A stretch of DNA of 64,000 nt, from contig OZ245934.1 in the NCBI GenBank assembly GCA_965230005.1, positions 4,340,001-4,404,000 on the forward strand. The letters run 5' to 3'. Numbering within the stretch: position 1 is the first letter of the stretch; each line of letters opens with the position of its first letter. The position numbers and the translations under genes are program-made. Source of the stretch: SZUA-309 sp965230005. Its GTDB lineage: Bacteria > Pseudomonadota > Gammaproteobacteria > Pseudomonadales > Azotimanducaceae. A model generated the notes under the pieces. The model did not search any database and was not told the DNA's origin. It worked only from the letters and a program-made list of their open reading frames with translations. Of the stretch, positions 1-8,258 are shown in pieces.

Positions 1-67
1 GTCCATTGGCCGTGATCAGCTCGTCCCAGAATTCCTGGGTGTCATAGGAGCGCCAGTCGATGCTCAT
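1..67 (-). CDS. Partial gene, probable circularly permuted ATP-grasp protein (N-terminus only)
   Basis: Only the first 22 codons are inside the window, reading leftwards off the edge from an ATG at 67-65. The peptide begins MSIDWRSYDTQEFWDELI. The pattern Y-D-x-x-x-F-[YW]-D-E-L resembles the start of circularly permuted type 2 ATP-grasp proteins (peptide-ligase-like enzymes), but so short a piece is weak evidence. It is divergent from the serine hydrolase at 124, leaving 56 bases for both promoters. Confidence 0.4.
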   Translation of the reverse strand, partial: MSIDWRSYDTQEFWDELITANG

Positions 68-123
68 GTGTGATTGCGTCGTTGCAGTCGAGTCCCGCGG
101 TCATTCTATGGGAAAATGCCGTC

Positions 124-1308
124 ATGCTCGATGGACAGATACATCCGGACTACGCGGACGTGGCCGCGTCGCTGATCCGGCAGATACCTCGCGACCAGCA
201 CGCCGGTTCCGCCGTCTGCGTTTATCACGAAGGCCGATCCGTGGTGGATATCTGGGGCGGCATCAAAGACTCGGAAGGAAACCCCTGGGCCGAAGACACA
301 ACCGCGCCGAGCTTCTCCACCACCAAGGGTGTCATGTCCACCCTGGTGCACATCCTCGTCGATCAGGGAAAAGCCCAGTACGACGACACGATTGCCAAAC
401 ACTGGCCGGAGTTCGGTGCTCACGGTAAGGAGAACATCACGATCCGCCAGGCGCTCTGCCACCAGGCCGGCCTCTACCGGATTACCGATCTGATCAATCA
501 TCCCAGTGAGATGCTCGACTGGGAGCACATGAAGTTCCGCATCGCCGATGCCGCACCCGCCCATGAGCCGGGCGGGGAGCACGGCTACCATGCGCTCACC
601 TATGGCTGGCTCATCGGCGGGCTCATCGAAGCCATTACCGGTAAGTCTCTGCAGGCCGTACTGACGGAAGAGCTCGTCGATCCGCTCAAGCTCGATGGGA
701 TGTTCATCGGCATGCCGCACAACGAACTCTACCGGCGGGCGGAACTCACCCGCGGTCTGTCGGAACCGGCGCCGGAACGGGAAGAGTGGCAGGAGCGGGT
801 CATGGGCTGGGTGGAAACCGGCCTCGGGCACCTTGGCGTTGAGCTCTCGGAGTTCAATTCGGCCCTCAACCCCTTTACGGAAACCTTCGACTGGAATTCG
901 GAGGACGTGGTACAGGCGGTGATTCCCGCGGCAAACGGCCAGTTCACGGCCCGGAGCCTGGCGCGCATGTACGCCATGCTCGCCGGCGGCGGCGAACTCG
1001 ACGGGGTGCGGGTGCTTTCCGAGGAACGCGTGCGCGAGCTCTCGCAGGTGCAGAGCCGGGCCCGGGACCGGGTGCTGTTCATTCCCATGCACTGGCGCAT
1101 GGGGTACCACAAAGCCTTCACGCTCGGAGTACGGGCGCCGGAAGCCTTCGGCCACTACGGCTATGGCGGCAGCGGTGCTTTCTGTGATCCGAGCCGGAAG
1201 CTGGCGGTTGCACTCACTCTGAACAGCGGGGCCGGCACGCCCATGGGCAACTCGAACATGCCCCGCATCGCCCGAGCGGCGATCCGCTCCGTCGATCGCC
1301 TCAACTGA
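124..1308 (+). CDS. Serine hydrolase, beta-lactamase / family VIII esterase fold
   Basis: A 394-residue class C beta-lactamase-like hydrolase, probably an esterase. The nucleophile motif S-x-x-K is visible as STTK at about residues 65-68, in the expected place about 60 residues from the start, followed by the TLxHI helix and the motif LCHQAGL (family form LxHxxGL). A later Tyr in GYHALTYGW may be the second catalytic motif. I chose the ATG at 124 because the earlier in-frame start at 70 adds a low-quality tail before the first family-like residues. No signal peptide is seen, so it is probably cytoplasmic. The next gene starts one base after its stop, so the two are probably co-transcribed. 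The substrate cannot be told from sequence. Confidence 0.85.
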   Translation: MLDGQIHPDYADVAASLIRQIPRDQHAGSAVCVYHEGRSVVDIWGGIKDSEGNPWAEDTTAPSFSTTKGVMSTLVHILVDQGKAQYDDTIAKHWPEFGAHGKENITIRQALCHQAGLYRITDLINHPSEMLDWEHMKFRIADAAPAHEPGGEHGYHALTYGWLIGGLIEAITGKSLQAVLTEELVDPLKLDGMFIGMPHNELYRRAELTRGLSEPAPEREEWQERVMGWVETGLGHLGVELSEFNSALNPFTETFDWNSEDVVQAVIPAANGQFTARSLARMYAMLAGGGELDGVRVLSEERVRELSQVQSRARDRVLFIPMHWRMGYHKAFTLGVRAPEAFGHYGYGGSGAFCDPSRKLAVALTLNSGAGTPMGNSNMPRIARAAIRSVDRLN

Positions 1309-1309
1309 C

Positions 1310-2134
1310 ATGTCTGCAGACGCACTCGGCGCGTATCTGAGCCGCGCCGACAGGCTCTTCGTCGTCACCGGTGCCGGCATCAGCGCCCCCTCCGGCATCG
1401 ACACCTATCGTGATGACAAAGGCAGCTGGCAGAAGAGCCAGCCGATCCAGCATCAGGACTTCGTTGGCAAGCTGCGTTCGCGGCAACGTTATTGGGCGCG
1501 CAGCATGCGCGGCTGGCCGATGTTCCGGGACGCGCGGCCGAACGCGGCGCATGCGGCGCTGGCAGTCCTGGAGGCGGCCGGTAAGGTTCAGCGGGTTGTT
1601 ACCCAGAACGTCGACGGTCTGCACCAGCGGGCCGGCCAGAGCCGGGTTGTCGAACTCCATGGCAGTCTCGCAACGGTCGTGTGTCTGGCCTGCAACCGTC
1701 GGCAGAGCCGGGACGTCGTGCAGCAGTGGCTCGAGGCGGAAAATCCGCGATGGTTGGCCGAAAAGGTGGAAGCCCGCCCAGATGGCGATGCGGCCTTTCT
1801 GGGTGTCCGACAATTCGATGATTTCCAGGTGCCGACGTGCGACTGTGGCGGCGTACTTAAGCCGGACGTCGTGTTCTATGGAGATTCCGTGCCGCGCGAC
1901 CGGGTAGATGGCGTCAGGCAGGATCTGGCGGACGCCGACGCCGTGCTGGTGGTAGGAAGCTCGCTCATGGTGTACTCGAGTTTCCGCTTCATGAAGGAAG
2001 CCCGCGCCCTCGGGTTGCCGATGGCGGCTCTGAACCGCGGTGCGACACGGGCCGATGACTGGTTCTCTTTCAAGTGGCAGGAAGACTGCGCCGTGGCACT
2101 GCCGGAAGCGCTGACGCGAGCCGGCCTGCATTGA
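1310..2134 (+). CDS. NAD-dependent protein deacylase, Sir2 family (class II / SIRT4-like)
   Basis: Sirtuins remove acyl groups from protein lysines using NAD, releasing nicotinamide and O-acyl-ADP-ribose. The 274-residue protein has the NAD loop GAGISAPSGIDTYR (residues 21-34), TQNVDGLH (98-105), the catalytic His in VELHGS (His117) and four zinc Cys as CLAC (125, 128) and CDC (177, 179). The C-x-x-C / C-x-C spacing and the D-T-Y-R version of the first motif fit class II sirtuins of the SIRT4 type. The ATG follows the previous stop by one base, suggesting translational coupling with the upstream hydrolase. The targets are unknown. Confidence 0.92.
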   Translation: MSADALGAYLSRADRLFVVTGAGISAPSGIDTYRDDKGSWQKSQPIQHQDFVGKLRSRQRYWARSMRGWPMFRDARPNAAHAALAVLEAAGKVQRVVTQNVDGLHQRAGQSRVVELHGSLATVVCLACNRRQSRDVVQQWLEAENPRWLAEKVEARPDGDAAFLGVRQFDDFQVPTCDCGGVLKPDVVFYGDSVPRDRVDGVRQDLADADAVLVVGSSLMVYSSFRFMKEARALGLPMAALNRGATRADDWFSFKWQEDCAVALPEALTRAGLH

Positions 2135-2163
2135 GTCCTGAAGGCACCGGACAAGGGTGAGTC

Positions 2164-2775
2164 ATGAGGATTAGAGCTTTGATCTTTGAGCCGGTCGCGG
2201 AGACCAGGCTGCGACGGGTGCTGCTGGCGCTGCTGCTGGCGCTGATTTGCCCCGCTGCAGTCCAGGGGGCAGAAGAACCGACGCCCGTGGCGGCAGTGGA
2301 TGAAGCCGGAAGCGGTGACAACGACCCTGAAGGCGCACCGGAAGAAGCCAACGCTGATGCAGACAGTGATGCCGACGCCGCCCGTGCATCGATCGACGAG
2401 CGTCTCGACGCGCTGCTCAAAGAAGCGCTGCCCGAGGACGAATATCGGGAGGAACGACGCTGTCTGACTCAGCGCAGCTATCGCTCCGTCGAAGTGCTCA
2501 GCACGGAGTATCTGCTCTTCTACAAGAACAACACCTACTGGATTAACCGGCTGAGTCGACCCTGTCCGATGCTGAAGTTTGACGATGTGCCGGTGTTTCA
2601 GCATCGAGGGACGACGAGTCTCTGCGAGCGCGATGCTTTTTATCCCACCAACCGCATGGACCTGGGTCGTGGGTTTGATGCCAGCGGGCGGCCGCTCATT
2701 TCTTCAGGCGTGTGTTTCCTTGGTACCTTCGAGGAGATCAATCCCGAGCAGGCAGCCCTGCTTCGTGGCCGCTGA
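2164..2775 (+). CDS. Secreted protein, DUF6491-like, copy 1
   Basis: A 203-residue exported protein of unknown function. A hydrophobic stretch at residues 19-34 (LRRVLLALLLALICPAA) ending near AVQG looks like a signal peptide, followed by an acidic low-complexity linker to about residue 75. The conserved C-terminal part has E-R-R-C-L-T-Q-R-S-Y-R-S-V-E-V-L, then F-Y-K-N-N-T-Y-W-I-N-R-L and RPCP, then SLCERD. This pattern (CI-TR-IR..V-D, RC, LC--D) is shared with the next gene and with 26112-26453 and resembles DUF6491 proteins. The family name is from memory and is not certain. It lies 29 bases after the Sir2 gene. Confidence 0.7.
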   Translation: MRIRALIFEPVAETRLRRVLLALLLALICPAAVQGAEEPTPVAAVDEAGSGDNDPEGAPEEANADADSDADAARASIDERLDALLKEALPEDEYREERRCLTQRSYRSVEVLSTEYLLFYKNNTYWINRLSRPCPMLKFDDVPVFQHRGTTSLCERDAFYPTNRMDLGRGFDASGRPLISSGVCFLGTFEEINPEQAALLRGR

Positions 2776-2781
2776 TCTCCC

Positions 2782-3300
2782 ATGAAGCGCTCTGAAGTAC
2801 GCAGCACCTGGCCTTTTGGATCCCGCAGCAGCTGGCTCGCTGCTGCTTGTCTCTGCCTCGCTGCCTCAGCTTCTGGCGCTGAGGAAGAAGCTCAGGCCGA
2901 TCCGCTCTCCTTTCCGCCGGAGATCGAGGCGCTCCTCAACGAGTCCTCGAGCGCCGAGGACTACACGGAACGGGAGCGCTGTATCAACACCCGATCAATC
3001 CGCAACACGCGGGTGCTCGATGACCAGCACATCGTCTTCGAGCTCACGTCGAACCGCTACTATCTCGTGCAGTTCAAGCACCGCTGCTTCCGCCTGCGCC
3101 CACGCTCGACGGTCATCTACGAAACCCGCTCGAGCCAGCTGTGCCGCCTCGACGCGATCCGGGCCGCCGACAGCAGCCTGGCAAGCAGCGCGGACATCGG
3201 TCCGCCCTGCACCATACCCGGCTTCATTCCTGTTGAGCCGGAGCAGGTCGCTCTGCTGAAGGAATCTCTGAAAGCCCAGCGTCAGGCCGCACAGCCCTGA
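2782..3300 (+). CDS. Secreted protein, DUF6491-like, copy 2
   Basis: A 172-residue paralogue of the preceding gene, 6 bases downstream. The signal peptide (WLAAACLCLAASASGA) ends near residue 33. The core reads ERCINTRSIRNTRVLDDQH, then F-E-L-T-S-N-R-Y-Y-L-V, KHRCFRL and SSQLCRLDAI, so the Cys positions match copy 1 one for one. Four conserved Cys in an exported protein suggest disulphides. The tandem pair looks like a local duplication that has diverged strongly. No enzymatic motif is seen. Confidence 0.7.
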   Translation: MKRSEVRSTWPFGSRSSWLAAACLCLAASASGAEEEAQADPLSFPPEIEALLNESSSAEDYTERERCINTRSIRNTRVLDDQHIVFELTSNRYYLVQFKHRCFRLRPRSTVIYETRSSQLCRLDAIRAADSSLASSADIGPPCTIPGFIPVEPEQVALLKESLKAQRQAAQP

Positions 3301-3327
3301 GCGTGTCAGGGAAAACAGCCCTGAGCG

Positions 3328-5832
3328 TCATCCGGCAATCTCCGCAAGCCGCTGCAGTGCACGCTCGAGATCGGGACGATCGTCGAGAACGGGCCTTAGG
3401 GGATCTTCGTCGAGTCGCTGCATGCGCCGCACGGCGTTGGTGATGTGGTAGTTCCCGTTGGCCAGGCGTCCGTTCACCTCTGACCATCTGAGTGGCATGG
3501 AGACGGAGGCGGCCTCTTCCTCGCGCACGCTGAAGGGCGCGACGAGTACCCGACCCTGACCGTTCTGTCCGAAATCGACGTACACCTTTCCCTCCCGGGC
3601 CTTCAGGGAGCGGGCAACGGTGGCGATGTCCGGATAGCGCGACACGATGACCCGGGCCATGAGCTCCGCCAAGGTTCTCGCGTGGTCGTGGTTCAGCTGC
3701 CTGGCGAGGGGAATCACCAGATGCAGGCCTGATTTCCCGGAGGTTTTCGGATAGGCGGGGAGGCCCAGTTCATCTGCGAGGCTGCCGATGGCCTGCGCCA
3801 GGGTGACCACGTCACGGAACGGCGCCGACTTCGGATCGAGATCGAGCACACACCAGTCCGGGTGCTCGAGATCGAGCACGGTGCTGTGCAGCGTGTGGAT
3901 CGGCAGGGTGCCGAGATTGGCCAGGTATTTGAGGGCTGCGGCCGATTCGATGATGAAGTAGCGCACTTCCCGCTCGGCGTGTTCCGACCAGAGCACTTCG
4001 CGGCGGATCCAGGCCGGCACGAAGTCGGGCGCATCGCGCTGGTAGAAGGATTTGCCGTGAATGCCGTCGGGATAACGCGTGAGAACGATGGGGCGGTCTT
4101 TCAGGTAGGGCAGCATCCAGCGCGCGATCTTCTCGTAGTAGCGGGTCAGGTCGACCTTCTTCAGGCCGCGTTCGGGAAAAAAGACCTTCTCCGGGTTGGT
4201 GATCTGAACCTCCGGCTCGGGCGCCGCCGTCAGCGTCAGGGCGCCCGGGTCGTCATAGCCGCCCGTGCACTCCGCCGCTGCTTTGTCATTGCGCAGACGG
4301 ACGATCACCGGATGCCTGAGATGACCGTCCCGGGTGTATTCCTTGTAGCTCACCTCCACAGCAACGGAGGGTGCCAGCCAGTGCACGCGTCGTGCCTGGC
4401 CGGCAGGTACGCCGGCGGGCGCCTCGGCCGCGGCGGCTTTTACGAAGCGATCGGACAGCTCGCGGCGAAGCTCGGCGTTGAGTCCGGAGCCGGCCCGGCC
4501 GACATAGACGAACTCGCCGTTGCGGTTTTCCCCCAGCGCCAGGGCGCCGATGTCGTTGCTGTTGCTCCGATTCGGCGTCCAGCCGAGGACGGCGAAGTCG
4601 GCGGTTCTTGCGTGCCGGACTTTGATCCAGCTGCTGCTGCGACCGGCTTCATAGCGGCTGTCCTGCTGCTTGCCGACGATTCCCTCGAGGCCGAGCTCCC
4701 GGGCGGCCGCGAAGGTCGCGCGGCCTTCACCGGCAACGTGATCGGAAAAGCGCAGCGCACCGGCAGGTGGCAGCAGCTTCTCCAGGAGACCCTTGCGGCG
4801 CAGCAGCGGCACGTCGCGCAGATCCGTTGCGCCGAGGCTCAGGAGATCGAAGGCAAAAAACGTACAGGGCAACTCGATGGCCCTGCGCGCCACCTCGAGC
4901 TCGCCGGAGAGCTTTGCCCGGCTCTGCAGGAGTGAGAAGTCGGGTACCCCGGCGGTGTTCAGCACGACCAGTTCGCCATCCATGAGATAGTCGTTCACGG
5001 GCAGGCGGCTGGCGCTCGCGGCGATCTCCGGGAAACTGGCGGTGAGATCGTGTCCATTCCGGGATCGCAGCACGACCCCGTCCGCGTGCTTGTCGATCAG
5101 CAACCGGTAGCCGTCGTATTTCAACTCGAAGAGCCAGTCCCGGCGATCGAAGGCTTCGCCGGCCGTGGCGAGCATGGGTTTCGGTGGAATCGCGCCTTTG
5201 AGGGGCCGGGCCCCTTTCAGGCGTCCGGCGCTGGCGTGGAGGCGTCGGGAGACCTGTTCCGGAGCGGCGAGTTCCGTCACGGTGAGTCCTGAAAGCACCG
5301 AGCGATCCGAATAGGTGGTCTCCGTGCCTTCGTGCTGGTCGCGTTCCTTGATGAACAGCCACTCTTTACCGTCCTCGGAAAGACGACGTTGCTTCGGCCC
5401 TTTCATGCGCACCAGGGTCCAGCGGCCGCGGAGTTTGAAGCCCTGCAACTCGAAGAGCAGTTTGCCTTTTTTCAGCCCGTCCCGAACGTCCGCCAGGGGT
5501 GTCCAGCGGCCGCGGTCCCAGACGATCACCTCACCAGCGCCATAGTTACCGGCGGGTATGGTGCCTTCGAAGTTTGCGTAGTCGAGGGGATGGTCCTCCA
5601 CCAGGGCCGCGAAGCGTTTGTCGCGCATGTCCGCAGAAGGCCCCTTAGGCACCGCCCAGGACTTCAGCACACCGTCGATTTCCAGGCGCAGGTCCCAGTG
5701 CATGTGCGATGCCCGGTGCTGCTGCACGACAAAGAGCTTGCCCGTGGCAGGCACCAGCGTGCGGCCGAAGGGTTCCGGCGTTCGGTCCGCGAGACGCTTG
5801 TCACGGTACGTTTGCAGGCTTCTTGAGGGCAC
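3328..5832 (-). CDS. ligD: DNA ligase D (phosphoesterase-ligase-polymerase), bacterial NHEJ
   Basis: LigD processes and seals double-strand break ends together with Ku. All three domains are present in 834 residues, in the order PE-LIG-POL. The 3-prime phosphoesterase domain spans about 30-180, with HRASHMHWDLRLEIDG and EDHPLDYANFEGTIPAGNYG. The ATP-dependent ligase spans about 215-520, with the adenylated Lys238 in ELKYDGYR. The primase-polymerase spans about 545-830, starting at VQITNPEKVFFPE, with the metal-binding DLD in WCVLDLDPKSAPF. The start is a GTG at 5832 without a clear Shine-Dalgarno sequence, and no better upstream start exists. The gene is divergent from ku across 77 bases, the classic NHEJ pair. 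Confidence 0.96.
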   Translation of the reverse strand: MPSRSLQTYRDKRLADRTPEPFGRTLVPATGKLFVVQQHRASHMHWDLRLEIDGVLKSWAVPKGPSADMRDKRFAALVEDHPLDYANFEGTIPAGNYGAGEVIVWDRGRWTPLADVRDGLKKGKLLFELQGFKLRGRWTLVRMKGPKQRRLSEDGKEWLFIKERDQHEGTETTYSDRSVLSGLTVTELAAPEQVSRRLHASAGRLKGARPLKGAIPPKPMLATAGEAFDRRDWLFELKYDGYRLLIDKHADGVVLRSRNGHDLTASFPEIAASASRLPVNDYLMDGELVVLNTAGVPDFSLLQSRAKLSGELEVARRAIELPCTFFAFDLLSLGATDLRDVPLLRRKGLLEKLLPPAGALRFSDHVAGEGRATFAAARELGLEGIVGKQQDSRYEAGRSSSWIKVRHARTADFAVLGWTPNRSNSNDIGALALGENRNGEFVYVGRAGSGLNAELRRELSDRFVKAAAAEAPAGVPAGQARRVHWLAPSVAVEVSYKEYTRDGHLRHPVIVRLRNDKAAAECTGGYDDPGALTLTAAPEPEVQITNPEKVFFPERGLKKVDLTRYYEKIARWMLPYLKDRPIVLTRYPDGIHGKSFYQRDAPDFVPAWIRREVLWSEHAEREVRYFIIESAAALKYLANLGTLPIHTLHSTVLDLEHPDWCVLDLDPKSAPFRDVVTLAQAIGSLADELGLPAYPKTSGKSGLHLVIPLARQLNHDHARTLAELMARVIVSRYPDIATVARSLKAREGKVYVDFGQNGQGRVLVAPFSVREEEAASVSMPLRWSEVNGRLANGNYHITNAVRRMQRLDEDPLRPVLDDRPDLERALQRLAEIAG

Positions 5833-5852
5833 AACGAGCGTTACGTTATAGT
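5823..5852 (+). promoter_or_regulatory. Candidate sigma-70 promoter of ku
   Basis: TTGAGG (5823-5828), an 18-base spacer and TATAGT (5847-5852) lie about 58 bases before the ku ATG. The -35 box overlaps the first codons of divergent ligD. Both boxes differ from consensus by two bases. This is read by eye only. Confidence 0.45.
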
Positions 5853-5909
5853 CTCGGGCCGCTCAAGTCGAAGCTCCTGCAGAACCTGCAGGGAAGAGGA
5901 GGGGAGACG

Positions 5910-6896
5910 ATGGCAGCGCGCTCAATAGGTTCCGGGACCATAGCCTTCGGTCTCGTGTCCATTCCCGTAAAGCTCTATTCCACCGTGGACACCACCAAGG
6001 CCGTCCGCTTCAACTATCTGTCGAAAGACGGCTCCCGACTGAAGCAGCAGTACATCAGCTCGGCGACCGGCGAGGTGGTTGATCGCGAAGATCGCGTGCA
6101 GGGTTATGAGTTTGCTAAAGGTCAGTACGTGCTCTTCACGGAGGACGAAATCAAGGCCATGCACGTGGAGTCGACGAACGCCATCGATATTGCCGAGTTC
6201 ATCCCGCTCGAGGATGTCGAGCGTATCTATATCGAAAAGGTCTACTACCTGGGGCCGGATAAGGGCGCAGCCCGTTCCTACCACCTGCTCCGGGCAGCGC
6301 TCGAACAGACCGGCCGGGCGGCTCTCGCTAACTACGCTGCCCGAGGCAAGAGTTATCTGGTGCTCGTGCGACCTTACAGCGAGGGCGACAGCCATGGTCT
6401 GATCATGGAGCAGCTCAAGCACGAAGATGAGCTCCGGCCGTTTACCGAAGTCACCCTCGATGAAACGGAGATCAACGACGACGAGCTCGAGCTTGCGCTG
6501 ACGATCATCGATCAACGGGTGAACGACGCTTTTCAACCGGAGCGCTACGAAGACCAGGTGCGCTCCAAGATGATGGAGCGTATTCAGCAGAAGATCGACG
6601 GCCAGGAGATTACACTGCCGCCGGAAGAAGCACCGGAAAGCAAGATCATCGACCTCATGGAGGCTTTGAAAGCCTCTGTGGGTGGCGGGCGCGGCAAGAG
6701 CGCCGCCGGCGCGGGAGCCAAAGCGGCCGCAAAGGCGGGTGAAAAAGCGCCGAAGCGTGCGGCAAAAAGTAAGACTGCGGCCAGGACGCCGGCGAAAGCG
6801 AAAACCGCTGCAAAAACGAAGACTGCTGCCAAGGCTAAGCAACCGGCCGCTCGGGCGGCTAAGAAGCCGGCCAGCCGAACACGCAAAACGGGCTGA
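5910..6896 (+). CDS. ku: Ku homodimer subunit, non-homologous end joining
   Basis: Ku binds DNA ends and recruits LigD. The 328-residue protein begins MAARSIGSGTIAFGLVSIPV, the standard bacterial Ku opening (W/S-x-G-x-I-x-F-G-L-V-x-I-P-V). It continues with the SPOC/Ku core to about residue 255, including VDREDRVQGYEFAKGQYVLF and IDIAEFIPLEDVERIY. The last 65 residues are almost only Lys, Ala, Arg, Thr and Pro in repeats such as KTAAKTKTAAKAK. Such basic tails in bacterial Ku bind DNA and help bridge ends. The ATG at 5910 is preceded by a strong GGAGGGGAG Shine-Dalgarno. The frame is open further upstream but carries no Ku-like sequence there. Confidence 0.96.
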   Translation: MAARSIGSGTIAFGLVSIPVKLYSTVDTTKAVRFNYLSKDGSRLKQQYISSATGEVVDREDRVQGYEFAKGQYVLFTEDEIKAMHVESTNAIDIAEFIPLEDVERIYIEKVYYLGPDKGAARSYHLLRAALEQTGRAALANYAARGKSYLVLVRPYSEGDSHGLIMEQLKHEDELRPFTEVTLDETEINDDELELALTIIDQRVNDAFQPERYEDQVRSKMMERIQQKIDGQEITLPPEEAPESKIIDLMEALKASVGGGRGKSAAGAGAKAAAKAGEKAPKRAAKSKTAARTPAKAKTAAKTKTAAKAKQPAARAAKKPASRTRKTG

Positions 6897-6924
6897 GCAG
6901 GCAGGGGAGCAACGCTAACCGCGC

Positions 6925-7746
6925 ATGGGCGGCTACAGCACGCGAGAAGTATCCGAACTGATCGGGATGAAGCCGGACCAGGTGCGCCACTACGTGCGCC
7001 GGGAACTCCTCGACCCTGACCGCACCGAATCCGGCGAGTACCGCTTCAATTTTCAGGACGTGGTGCTGCTGCGCACCGCCAAAAGCCTCCTCGATGCAGA
7101 CGTCTCTGCACGCAAGGCCTATCGCATCCTTCTGAAGCTGCAGTCCGAACTCACCCACGTCGGTTCCCTCGCCGCCGTGCGGATCTTCGCCGATGGCAAC
7201 AACGTGGTGGTGCGGGAAGACAATCAGCTCTGGGATGCAGAGACGGGCCAGACGCAGCTCGACTTCTCCGTCGCAGAACTCGCCGACAACGTTGCCACCC
7301 TTGCCAATCGCAACCTCATTCTCGCGAAAGAAGGCGATGAGCTGTCGAGCGACGAGTGGTACAACCTCGGTCTCGACCTGGAGGAAGTGGATCCCGATCG
7401 CGCCCCGGAGGCCTACCAGCGGGCCATCGAGCTCAATCCCGGCAACGCCGATGCGCACGTCAATCTCGGCCGCCTGCTGCAGCTGAAGGGGAATCTGAAA
7501 CAGGCCAAGCGCCACTACGAGAAAGCCCTCGACGCTGTAGCAAACCACCAGCTCGCCTACTACAACCTCGGCACCGTTTTCGATGAGCTCGACCAGGTCG
7601 AGCAGGCCGCCGAGTATTACCGGCGAGCGCCGTCGGTGCCGGACGCGCACTACAACCTGGCGCGGATCTTCGAACTCAAGGGCGATGAGCTGGCCGCGCA
7701 GCGGCATATGAAGAGCTACCGCAAGCTCCTCGACGGGGATCTCTGA
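6925..7746 (+). CDS. MerR-type DNA-binding domain fused to TPR repeats
   Basis: A 273-residue protein with an N-terminal MerR winged helix (residues 3-70; YSTREVSELIGMKPDQVRHY and then YRFNFQDVVLLRTAKSL). A short unassigned segment (80-130) follows, then at least three TPR-like repeats (about 140-270; for example PEAYQRAIELNPGNADAHVN and AKRHYEKALDAVANHQLAYY). It begins 28 bases after ku in the same direction, so it is probably in the ku operon. MerR proteins normally carry a small-ligand or metal domain, whereas here the effector part would be protein-binding TPRs. A role in controlling or assisting end joining is inference from position only. Confidence 0.8.
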   Translation: MGGYSTREVSELIGMKPDQVRHYVRRELLDPDRTESGEYRFNFQDVVLLRTAKSLLDADVSARKAYRILLKLQSELTHVGSLAAVRIFADGNNVVVREDNQLWDAETGQTQLDFSVAELADNVATLANRNLILAKEGDELSSDEWYNLGLDLEEVDPDRAPEAYQRAIELNPGNADAHVNLGRLLQLKGNLKQAKRHYEKALDAVANHQLAYYNLGTVFDELDQVEQAAEYYRRAPSVPDAHYNLARIFELKGDELAAQRHMKSYRKLLDGDL

Positions 7747-7762
7747 GGGCCGGACCGGTCGG

Positions 7763-8167
7763 TCAGTCGGACTTCTTGCGGACGAACAGCACCAGTTCGT
7801 GGTCCACGAGTTCATAGCCGTGTTCTGCGGCGATTTCGTGCTGCAGCGTTTCGATTTTCTCGTTGACGAACTCGATGACCTTGCCGTCGTCCACGTCCAC
7901 CATGTGGTCGTGGTGCTCTTCACTCGCCAGTTCGTACACGGAGTGACCGTCATCGAAGTTGTGGCGGGAGACGATGCCGGCGGCTTCGAACTGCGTGAGC
8001 ACCCGGTAAACCGTCGCAAGCCCGACGGAATCATCGGAGTCCATGAGCTTCTTGTAGACGTCTTCAGCGCTCAGGTGGTGGGGATCAGCGTTTTCCAGCA
8101 CTTCCAGTACTTTCAGGCGCGGCAGCGTGACCTTCAGGCCCGCTCGCTTGATGTCTGATCCCGGCAT
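7763..8167 (-). CDS. fur: Ferric uptake regulator Fur, cysteine-free
   Basis: A 134-residue Fur-family repressor. The winged helix is at residues 7-80 (LKVTLPRLKVLEVLE; GLATVYRVLTQFEAAGIV is the recognition region) and the dimerisation/metal domain at 81-134, with HHDHM (85-89) and ELVDHELVLFVRKK at the end. The overall match is to Fur rather than Zur or PerR. The protein has no cysteine at all: where E. coli Fur has Cys93 and Cys96 in HDHLICLDCGKV, this one reads HDHMVDVDDGKV. The structural Cys4-type zinc site is therefore absent, as in several other proteobacterial Furs. The ORF converges on the MerR-TPR gene 16 bases away. Confidence 0.9.
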   Translation of the reverse strand: MPGSDIKRAGLKVTLPRLKVLEVLENADPHHLSAEDVYKKLMDSDDSVGLATVYRVLTQFEAAGIVSRHNFDDGHSVYELASEEHHDHMVDVDDGKVIEFVNEKIETLQHEIAAEHGYELVDHELVLFVRKKSD

Positions 8168-8230
8168 AGCTCGTCCTCGCAGTTGAAGCGCAAGTTAGCG
8201 GAACGGCGCCGAAGGGTCCAGCCGACCCGC

Positions 8231-8236
8231 TACAAT
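8231..8236 (+). promoter_or_regulatory. Candidate -10 box of the SDR gene
   Basis: TACAAT (five of six consensus bases) lies 22 bases before the ATG at 8259, in the 91-base divergent gap with fur. I see no convincing -35 at 16-18 bases spacing, so the promoter may need an activator or the match may be chance. Confidence 0.3.
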
Positions 8237-8258
8237 GGGGTTTTCGACGCGGTAAGTC

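Noticed and set aside
3862..4935. A 357-residue plus-strand open frame
   Set aside because: It lies inside ligD on the other strand, and ligD shows all catalytic motifs there.
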